From the NCBI GenBank assembly GCA_045128175.1, contig JBGVRF010000097.1, positions 1 through 8,147 of the forward strand: a stretch of DNA of 8,147 nucleotides, written 5' to 3'. This DNA comes from Scatosoma sp045128175. GTDB taxonomy: Bacteria > Bacillota > Clostridia > Christensenellales > Borkfalkiaceae. Under the pieces are notes generated by a model, which was not told the origin of the DNA, did not search any database, and saw only the letters and a list, made by a program, of their open reading frames with translations. The position numbers and the translations under genes are program-made. Position 1 is the stretch's first letter. Each line of letters begins with the position of its first letter. Shown here one piece after another: positions 1 through 6,037 of the stretch.

Positions 1-485
1 GGATTCAAGACGGTAAACAATCCCTTTTCTTTCGCCTTTTTTAAGGCGTAACCCGTTACTTCAATATTGTTTTCCAATTGTGTGAGGAAAATATCTCCCG
101 CTTTTGCCTCTTCGAATAATTTATCCACATCTAAAGTTTCCAAACACATATTTGCGCCACCGTCCAAGATAATACGGTTATCCCCGTCAGTAAGAATAAT
201 CATTGCTATACCCGACGAAACACCTTTTATTTCTCGCACACATGAAACATCTGCCCCAGAATCAGCAAGATTTTTTTTCATGTTTTTACCAAAGGGATCC
301 AGACCTACACATCCCGACATATATACTTTGCCTCCAAGCTTTGCCGCAGCCGCAACCTGATTCGCCCCCTTTCCACCGCAATTCATAAAAAAGTCTTTTC
401 CCCGTATAGTTTCCCCCTTGGCGGGAATTCCAGACGAGATGACCAAGTCCGTGTTCAAGCTTCCTAAAATATAAATATTCTTCAT
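1..485 (-). CDS. rbsK: Ribokinase (PfkB family), C-terminus cut by window edge
   Basis: Cytosolic PfkB-family sugar kinase, most likely ribokinase (D-ribose + ATP to ribose-5-phosphate). About 161 N-terminal residues are visible of the roughly 300 usual for the family; the C-terminal half, with the catalytic Asp region, lies outside the window. It opens MKNIYILGSLNTDLV, the usual first strand, followed by the family signature CGGKGANQVAAAAKLGG near residues 40-56 and the substrate-lid region GCVGLDPFGKN. It also has SSGIAMIILTDGDNRIIL and a terminal TVLNP matching the ribokinase NPAP segment. The ATG lies in a 4-base ATGA overlap with the stop of the upstream GH78-like gene. An AAAAGGA ribosome binding site nine bases before it falls inside the Lys-rich last codons of that gene, so translational coupling is likely. 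A related PfkB kinase with another sugar specificity cannot be excluded from this half. Confidence 0.9.
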   Translation of the reverse strand, partial: MKNIYILGSLNTDLVISSGIPAKGETIRGKDFFMNCGGKGANQVAAAAKLGGKVYMSGCVGLDPFGKNMKKNLADSGADVSCVREIKGVSSGIAMIILTDGDNRIILDGGANMCLETLDVDKLFEEAKAGDIFLTQLENNIEVTGYALKKAKEKGLFTVLN

Positions 486-2659
486 TTCTTTTTTCCTTTT
501 ACTATTTTGAAATCTGTCCCGTTAGTGATCTTTCTCTTACCATTTTCAACGTTGATCTCAAGAGGTTTTCCACCTATGGTAAGAAACAGTCTTCCTCCGA
601 TTTCCTTACAGAAATTTTCATCAAATATCAATGTTTTTTTCGCCGCATCATAGCCCTTATAACCAAACAAAGCATCTGCCAAAAACACGGTTAAAATAGA
701 AGTAAAACCATGATTACAACTCGCGTTAGGACTATCGTTTTCCCAAAGTGTTCCCGTATGCTTCGCCATATTTAAAAACATTCGTTTCGCTTCAATGATA
801 CACTCTCTTTTATATCCTCTGCTTAATAACCACCAAAGACGCAGACAATGCCCTGTCAGCATATTACTAGCTTCAGGCAACCCTGATGCGCCCATCGCGC
901 CGTATTTTCCCAAAAGGAATTTTTCGTAATCTTCACCTTGCGACATCCCGCAAAAGATTGCATAATACTGACAAGTTTCCGAATAATTATCCGTCAATAT
1001 AAGTTTGCCGTTTTTTCTGATAAGATTATCGCGAAAAATTTTCCCGTCGAAAGCCAGACTTGACAAAATTTCTTTGATCTTCGTCGCCTTTTTAATGAGT
1101 GAACTTTCGCCGTATAATCTTGCCACGCTTTCAATCGCCTTCGCATAAATCATATTACTGGGAACGTTGACGCCGCACACATGGGATTGCGCGTTAGCTA
1201 TGCTCCATTCCACGAATATCCAACCTTCCAAATCTTCCAAAAGCCCGTATTCATTTTCAAATCCCTTGAAATATTCCAAAATCCCGTACGCTTTTTCCTT
1301 AAGAAGAGGTACAAGTTCACTTTCCGGCTCACGACGGGAAAATTGTTCCAGTTCTATCAAGAACCACATGACCCAGTTGGGAATAAAAACCTTTTCATAC
1401 AATTCAGATGGAAAACACATGGGCAGCATTTTTTTTGGTATCTCTTCCCAATCTCCTACAAGGAAATTCTCTAAGAAACGTTTCTCGATATCCGATTTCC
1501 CACAAAGCAACGCTTCTGCCTGCGCCGTAAAATAGGAATCGCAAAGCCACCCCGCCCGTTCTCTTCCGGGACAATCCATGAAAATATCGAGGGCATTTTG
1601 AAGAAAGGTATTGACCGCCGCCTCATACATGGTAGCCACGTTTTCATCTTTACACGTAAATTTTGCCGTTACCTCCTTATTTTCCAACGCGATCAACGAA
1701 AGTGCAGAAGCCTCCGTCCCGTCCGATAAATATACGCGTAAATATTTCAACTCATACGGCTCAAAACTTAAAAATTTCCGCTCGCCCGCTTTGAAATTTA
1801 TAAGGATATAATCATTACAGGCCGACCGCTGAAACCGAATATCAACCTTATTTTCGCTATAACTGTATTCGTCGAATACCAACAACGCAAACCCTTCTTT
1901 TTTTGCCGTAAACTTCGCCTGAATAAACCCTGTACGCGCTTTATCCAACATATACGTTTTACAAATCGTTTTCTTCTCTTTGATAAAATCGGCAAAATCG
2001 AATTCATATTCCTCCGGCAAATATCCTTCCATCAACCCGTTTCGAATATGATCTGTCCACCAAAGCTTTTGCGGCGTCAGTTCCCTCAAGTCGGAAACAT
2101 TCTCTTCCACGTAAACGAAAGCCAATTTTTCATAAGAAGCAGTATCCTCGCCCGAATCAAGCAATGTGATTTTATAGGCAACTTCTTCCGTTTCTACTGA
2201 AGGATAAATACCATCCATCCCTTGCTTTAACGCATACCTGTCCCCCTCATTCATATAAATTTCCACATAATTTCTTTGATAGCTGTACCGCTCTGTTTTT
2301 TGTAAGCGATCGTTCAAATATACGCAAGAAAAATCGTCTGTCGTTGCAATCGTTCTACCCTCTCGCACTAACTCCGCGCCGAAAAACGGAGGATATTTAT
2401 CATTACTGTAGCAAGCCGTGTTATACCCAGCCACCTCAACGATCAAAACGCCGTCTTTTCTTAAAGAGATCTCTCTTAATCGCGAATACCCTGCCGCAGT
2501 ACGGGAAGGCCCGTAAGAAAGAAATTCCCCATTTAAGAACACACGGTAAAAATCTCCTGCTGAAAGACGGAGCAAATCCCCTTTACGTACTACGCGATAG
2601 CAAAACGCAAGCGTCCTGTTTTTCTCTGTTGTTTTTCCCTTCTCCCAAACAAATTTCAT
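482..2659 (-). CDS. GH78-like alpha-L-rhamnosidase, intracellular
   Basis: A 725-residue six-hairpin glycosidase related to GH78 alpha-L-rhamnosidases, which remove terminal alpha-L-rhamnose by inversion. The N-terminal part has a jelly-roll signature (FYRVFLNGEFLSYGP, residues 37-51). The (alpha/alpha)6 domain starts near residue 335 and carries DCPGRERAGWLCD at 362-374. Its D362, E367 and D374 keep the spacing of the D...E...D set in GH78 active sites, E367 being the likely general acid. TLWE near 637-640 matches the later GH78 segment with the proposed base. There is no signal peptide, so the enzyme is probably cytosolic and acts on imported oligosaccharides. It lacks the extra carbohydrate-binding domains of many 900 to 1000 residue GH78 enzymes. 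The start is ATG at 2659, with a weak GAGAG site six or so bases upstream; an in-frame extension to 2728 would run into the terminator hairpin. Substrate specificity is inferred only from family. Confidence 0.82.
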   Translation of the reverse strand: MKFVWEKGKTTEKNRTLAFCYRVVRKGDLLRLSAGDFYRVFLNGEFLSYGPSRTAAGYSRLREISLRKDGVLIVEVAGYNTACYSNDKYPPFFGAELVREGRTIATTDDFSCVYLNDRLQKTERYSYQRNYVEIYMNEGDRYALKQGMDGIYPSVETEEVAYKITLLDSGEDTASYEKLAFVYVEENVSDLRELTPQKLWWTDHIRNGLMEGYLPEEYEFDFADFIKEKKTICKTYMLDKARTGFIQAKFTAKKEGFALLVFDEYSYSENKVDIRFQRSACNDYILINFKAGERKFLSFEPYELKYLRVYLSDGTEASALSLIALENKEVTAKFTCKDENVATMYEAAVNTFLQNALDIFMDCPGRERAGWLCDSYFTAQAEALLCGKSDIEKRFLENFLVGDWEEIPKKMLPMCFPSELYEKVFIPNWVMWFLIELEQFSRREPESELVPLLKEKAYGILEYFKGFENEYGLLEDLEGWIFVEWSIANAQSHVCGVNVPSNMIYAKAIESVARLYGESSLIKKATKIKEILSSLAFDGKIFRDNLIRKNGKLILTDNYSETCQYYAIFCGMSQGEDYEKFLLGKYGAMGASGLPEASNMLTGHCLRLWWLLSRGYKRECIIEAKRMFLNMAKHTGTLWENDSPNASCNHGFTSILTVFLADALFGYKGYDAAKKTLIFDENFCKEIGGRLFLTIGGKPLEINVENGKRKITNGTDFKIVKGKKK

Positions 2660-2692
2660 GATCACTCTCTTTTCTCTATTTTTGAAAAAATT

Positions 2693-2729
2693 AAAAAAAG
2701 TTGCCATACCACCAAAACGATACGGCAAC
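2693..2729 (-). terminator. Intrinsic terminator after the GH106-like gene
   Basis: Read on the minus strand, GTTGCCGTA (2729-2721) pairs with TATGGCAAC (2708-2700) over nine base pairs including one G-T wobble, with a 12-base loop, and is followed directly by seven Ts (2699-2693). An A-run precedes it, and the plus strand also shows a T-run at 2732-2738, so it may work in both directions. It begins eight bases after the GH106-like stop codon and ends about 33 bases before the GH78-like start. I see no convincing promoter in that remaining space, so the downstream genes may depend on read-through or on a promoter I cannot recognise. Confidence 0.8.
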
Positions 2730-2736
2730 GCTTTTT

Positions 2737-4998
2737 TTATTTTTTGACCACGAAAAATCCCGTCGTATTTGCAGGAAGCGTGAAATTAAACTTCACAACG
2801 CCGTTCTTAATACTTGCCGAAATATCCGTAACATTACCCGTTACCGAGTCATAATACTTCACACTCTTCCCGTCCGCATACAGTTCGATGTCGTATTTTT
2901 TATCTTCTTGATAGCCGTTTACAAAGGTAAAGACACTGTAATTGGCATTTTCACGCTTGCTTGTAAAGATGTTCTCCGCATAGGCATCGGAAAGTTTTAC
3001 ATAGGTATGTCCGTTTTTACGAAGGTTGTTTGCCGCACCGTTTTCAGTGGTTACATATTCCGCTTTATCAAGCACTTCCTCCCAACGAGCCGCAACACTG
3101 CTCTTGCCTGTTTCGCAGGTCACTTGATCCACGCCGATCACAACGACGTTCACGCCCGCATTCGCCGCCTCGATCAGCTTTAAAACGCTGTCCGAATAGA
3201 TTGCCGTCGTATATGGTATCACGATAGAAGTATATCTCTCTCCATTCGGCGCTACCAACGCTCCGTCCTTTACCGTGCATTTGCCGAGATTGAGATGGTC
3301 TACAATATCGTAATCCACCTGTTTACCGACAAGCGTCCTACAAAGATTGCCGAAACTTTCGCTGACGGTAAACGCGTTCGCCACCGGCTCGAAAAGATTC
3401 TTCGTCGGCAACGTTTCCGCAGAGGCGCCCTCGTACGGATAATAAACCGCAGTCTTTGCGCTGTGCGTGACGCCCGTCGTCATATAACGCATACGGCCGA
3501 GTGCCGTCGAAAACAGAACGTCCTCATCAAACGTATGATCTCCGCCCTGATAATAATAAGAAGCGTAAGTGTTGACGCCCATACAGATCTGCGCACCGAC
3601 CGCATTGATTTGGGAATAAATATCCCCCACCGTGCCGTCAAACGCCCCCGAGATCTCCGCGAAAGTATCCGTCTTGCCCGTATACTCCGCTGCGGAAACA
3701 GCGAACTTGGACGTAATGCACGCCGCGTTTATCGCGCCGAGCGGCTCGGAATAGAGCAGATCCGTTCCCGGAATGCCCATCGTGCCGAGAAGCTGAAGCA
3801 TATTGCCCGCAAACCAAGGATTTTGATAAAGCTCTTCTTCGAGCAACAAATGTCCCGAGCTTGCGACCCCTTTTCCCTCGCACCATTCTTCGATCTGAGC
3901 GAGATAATTGCTGCGGAACAGCTCTCCCGTAAGGGCATAGAAATCTATGCGCACCTGCTTGGCCTTGGCGCTGCCGTCGTCGTTATAGAGGTACCCCAGG
4001 TATGGCTTGAGATCGTATCCGTAGGCGTTTTCGAACTTTTCGAACAACGTTTCGGAATAGTTCAGACATTCCACGATCGGGATATTGAGATCGGGCGTAT
4101 CGATTACCTTCCGGTTGTGCTCGGTAATGTTAAAATAGTTTCCTTGCAACGCAGGCTCATCCGTAAAGAACGCCTGTATACCATTGCCGAAATATTCCCC
4201 GAGCTCCTCGTAATACTTATCGTGCGTGAGCGAAATGAATTTTTTCGTAGGCTCCTCGTCCAGCATATTGATATATCGCTGCTGCGCATACCAATTTTCC
4301 ATCGAGTGCGTAAATTCGTACCATCGTTTGGACATATACGCCACAAGCACCTTAGAGGTGGAGGAACGGTTCGTATAGGAAACGGAGGTCTTATCCGCCG
4401 AGATCGCCGACGAAACGTTTTGAGCCGAGGAAAGCTCCATCGAATTTACGTCTATCCCATCGTAGAGATATGCCGCTACGATTTCCTTATGACCGTATAA
4501 CAGATCTACCGTCTCCGATTTTCCCGAAGGGATCACCACGGCTTTAGACACAAGCCCCAACGCCTCGTACTCGGGATTGTCTTTAAGGGTAAGCCCCAAC
4601 GCAGCGCCCGAAGGATAACCGTATTCGTCGTACAGCCAAATATGCATCCCTTTATCTACGGCGTATTTTACCCCGGCCTTAAGCGTGGCAAACGCCCGCG
4701 CGTTTTGAAGATAGCTGTTATCCCAGGACACATTGGTAACAATACCGCCGTACCCCCGATTATAAACGTCGTCTATCAGGGAATTTGCAATAGAATGCAT
4801 CATTACCATAGGGCGATCCTCCAAAGCCGGATCCTCCCAAAGATGCAACGAGATCGTCTTTTCCTCCGGGTTTACCACGGTGTCGTCGGACGAAGTTTCG
4901 GACGAAGAAGAAGCGCCGTTGTCAACGCAACCGGAAAAGGCGGAAAACGCCATCAGAACGCCGAGGGCAGTACCCATAATTTTTCGCCACCTTTTCAC
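2737..4998 (-). CDS. GH106-like alpha-L-rhamnosidase family lipoprotein
   Basis: A 753-residue exported glycoside hydrolase resembling GH106 alpha-L-rhamnosidases. The N-terminus (MKRWRKIMGTAL, hydrophobic core, FSGC) is a lipoprotein signal with lipidated Cys at 24, followed by a Ser-rich tether (28-38). The catalytic barrel shows WLYDEYGYPSG (121-131), typical of this family, LTHDKYYEELGEYFG, FFTDEP (278-282) and SSGHLLLEEEL (380-390). The acidic residues of the last two are good catalytic candidates, though I cannot assign them firmly. VYYPYEG (518-523) leads into a Rossmann-like segment (about 590-625) and a C-terminal beta-sandwich ending in TTGFFVVKK. It is shorter than well-studied GH106 enzymes of around a thousand residues, lacking further C-terminal domains. 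The start is GTG: a strong AGGAGGG site lies upstream and the next ATG would remove the basic signal-peptide region. Only four bases separate it from the preceding gene. It probably acts on the outer face of the membrane; the substrate is unknown. Confidence 0.8.
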   Translation of the reverse strand: MKRWRKIMGTALGVLMAFSAFSGCVDNGASSSSETSSDDTVVNPEEKTISLHLWEDPALEDRPMVMMHSIANSLIDDVYNRGYGGIVTNVSWDNSYLQNARAFATLKAGVKYAVDKGMHIWLYDEYGYPSGAALGLTLKDNPEYEALGLVSKAVVIPSGKSETVDLLYGHKEIVAAYLYDGIDVNSMELSSAQNVSSAISADKTSVSYTNRSSTSKVLVAYMSKRWYEFTHSMENWYAQQRYINMLDEEPTKKFISLTHDKYYEELGEYFGNGIQAFFTDEPALQGNYFNITEHNRKVIDTPDLNIPIVECLNYSETLFEKFENAYGYDLKPYLGYLYNDDGSAKAKQVRIDFYALTGELFRSNYLAQIEEWCEGKGVASSGHLLLEEELYQNPWFAGNMLQLLGTMGIPGTDLLYSEPLGAINAACITSKFAVSAAEYTGKTDTFAEISGAFDGTVGDIYSQINAVGAQICMGVNTYASYYYQGGDHTFDEDVLFSTALGRMRYMTTGVTHSAKTAVYYPYEGASAETLPTKNLFEPVANAFTVSESFGNLCRTLVGKQVDYDIVDHLNLGKCTVKDGALVAPNGERYTSIVIPYTTAIYSDSVLKLIEAANAGVNVVVIGVDQVTCETGKSSVAARWEEVLDKAEYVTTENGAANNLRKNGHTYVKLSDAYAENIFTSKRENANYSVFTFVNGYQEDKKYDIELYADGKSVKYYDSVTGNVTDISASIKNGVVKFNFTLPANTTGFFVVKK

Positions 4999-5002
4999 AA
5001 GA

Positions 5003-5926
5003 TTACTCCCTCCTTTTTTTCAAAGCGACGCAACAAACGCCAAGCGCCACAAGCCCCGTCAACGTTGCCGTCGCGCCGATCACAGAGCCGCAGCCCGACG
5101 ATTCGCCGTTATTCCCGCCGTTGTCTTCGCTCGAACCGTTGTCTTCGACCTTGCCCATAGCAACGCCGTTGATCTCCTTGATCACGACTTTGCTGAAATC
5201 GTTGGTCTCTCTGTCCTGCGTATTCATAACGACGGTGAGATAAAGCTTATCCTCGGGGAACAACACCTCTCTGTCCACGAATGCGAGTTCGTCGGAGGTC
5301 GTGACCTTGTTTCCGTTGATATACATACTGTAAAAGCTCTTACTCGCGTCGTCGGCAAGGGTTTCCCATGCAAATTTCAAAGTAATATCCTTTTCGATGG
5401 AAGCACCTGCGGATGTATTGAGGCAAGTCCACGTGTCCACCGTCTGGCTGGAGGGATCGTCCCCCGCCGTCTTATATCCTTCCTGATACACGTCCGTGAT
5501 CAGACGAAGATCGCCGTCGTAGCTGAAGAAACGGGTAACGAGACCGGGGCTGTCCTTTGCCCAGCCGTAGCTTTCGCTGTTTCTCCAGTTGAAGAACGCG
5601 GGCACGCCCATCACGTTGACCGCCGCCCATACGTCGTTCGCCAAACGCCCCGTCGCAACGTAGTCGTTCATCGTAACGCTGAATTTGATCTCAAAGGAAT
5701 CCAGATTTTCGAAGGGCACCTCTAAGATTGCAATCGTCTGACTGTCGGGAATCCCCATTTCCGTCTGCGTGATCTCGATACCCGCGTCGGTATATTCCAC
5801 GGTTGCACGCGTAAGATCCCAGTCCTCCGCGGTATAAGGGGCCGCCGCCGACGCCGACACGATAGGCGCAGCGCCGTATACTAGTATGCTGACAGCGGCA
5901 AGTGCGCCGCAAAGCAATTTTTTCAT
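5003..5926 (-). CDS. Secreted surface protein with Cys-type C-terminal membrane anchor
   Basis: A 307-residue protein I do not recognise as a named family. It begins with a clear signal peptide (MKKLLCGALAAVSILVYGAA, cleavage likely near ASA-AAP at about 26-29). The ectodomain (about 30-258) is rich in beta-strand and aromatic patterns. Segments such as SFYSMYINGNKV (197-208) and EDKLYLTVVMNTQ, followed by KVVIKEING, look like a concanavalin-type/LamG-like sandwich; this is inference from pattern and could be a carbohydrate-binding role. A Gly/Asn/Glu/Ser-rich linker (259-277) leads to GCGS (278-281), a hydrophobic helix (282-302) and KKRRE. The tail matches the design of that on the preceding gene product. 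The ATG has an ideal AGGAGG site seven bases upstream. The gene lies 111 bases after the Ig-domain gene and four before the GH106-like gene, so it is probably cotranscribed with that enzyme and may bind the same glycan. Confidence 0.85.
   Translation of the reverse strand: MKKLLCGALAAVSILVYGAAPIVSASAAAPYTAEDWDLTRATVEYTDAGIEITQTEMGIPDSQTIAILEVPFENLDSFEIKFSVTMNDYVATGRLANDVWAAVNVMGVPAFFNWRNSESYGWAKDSPGLVTRFFSYDGDLRLITDVYQEGYKTAGDDPSSQTVDTWTCLNTSAGASIEKDITLKFAWETLADDASKSFYSMYINGNKVTTSDELAFVDREVLFPEDKLYLTVVMNTQDRETNDFSKVVIKEINGVAMGKVEDNGSSEDNGGNNGESSGCGSVIGATATLTGLVALGVCCVALKKRRE
5008..5014 (-). promoter_or_regulatory. Shine-Dalgarno site supporting the GTG start of the GH106-like gene
   Basis: AGGAGGG on the minus strand, about nine to ten bases before the GTG at 4998. 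It lies inside the last codons (Lys-Arg-Arg-Glu) of the upstream surface-protein gene, whose TAA at 5003-5005 falls between the site and the GTG. Ribosomes ending the upstream gene would therefore expose or reuse it, which suggests translational coupling of the two genes. Confidence 0.75.
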
Positions 5927-5942
5927 TTTTTATCCTCCTTAT

Positions 5943-5961
5943 CCGAGTCTATTTGGCTCGG
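5943..5961 (-). promoter_or_regulatory. Small hairpin just upstream of the ribosome binding site
   Basis: CCGAG (5961-5957, minus strand) can pair with CTCGG (5947-5943), leaving a nine-base loop. The AAGGAGG site of the surface-protein gene begins two bases after it. It could shape access to the ribosome binding site or protect the 5' end of a processed mRNA, but five base pairs is modest and may be chance. Confidence 0.35.
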
Positions 5962-5983
5962 TTTCACTATTGATTTGGAAATT

Positions 5984-6022
5984 AGGAAAAGCTTCTCCCA
6001 CTTTCGTGGGAGAACTTTTCCT
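5984..6022 (-). terminator. Long hairpin with GAAA loop: partial terminator or mRNA stabiliser
   Basis: On the minus strand TTCTCCCAC (6014-6006) pairs with GTGGGAGAA (6001-5993) around a GAAA tetraloop. After a single bulged base at 5992 the stem continues with AGGAAAAG (6022-6015) against CTTTTCCT (5991-5984), giving 17 base pairs. It starts 15 bases after the stop of the Ig-domain protein gene. The core nine-pair stem followed by GCTTTTCC, with a matching upstream A-run, resembles an intrinsic terminator, but the T-run is short and itself paired. An intercistronic stabilising or polarity-setting role is equally possible. No clear promoter follows it. Confidence 0.65.
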
Positions 6023-6037
6023 GCTTAAGCGATCCGA

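Noticed and set aside
2660..2728. N-terminal extension of the GH78-like protein by 23 residues
   Set aside because: The extra codons are the terminator hairpin and its T-run. The ATG at 2659 has a ribosome binding site and starts family-like sequence.
2660..2729. Sigma-A promoter for the GH78-like gene
   Set aside because: TTGCCG and TTTAAT-like hexamers exist, but no pair has proper spacing and match quality.
3295..4500. Long open frame of 401 codons on the plus strand
   Set aside because: It lies entirely antisense to the GH106-like gene, whose motifs are clearly conserved. Its product is rich in Arg, His and Ile with no domain or signal, and it has no ribosome binding site. It is a shadow of the coding strand's codon bias.
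4880..5725. Plus-strand open frame of 281 codons
   Set aside because: Antisense to the surface-protein gene and the start of the GH106-like gene, both of which have signal peptides and strong ribosome binding sites. No recognisable protein features.
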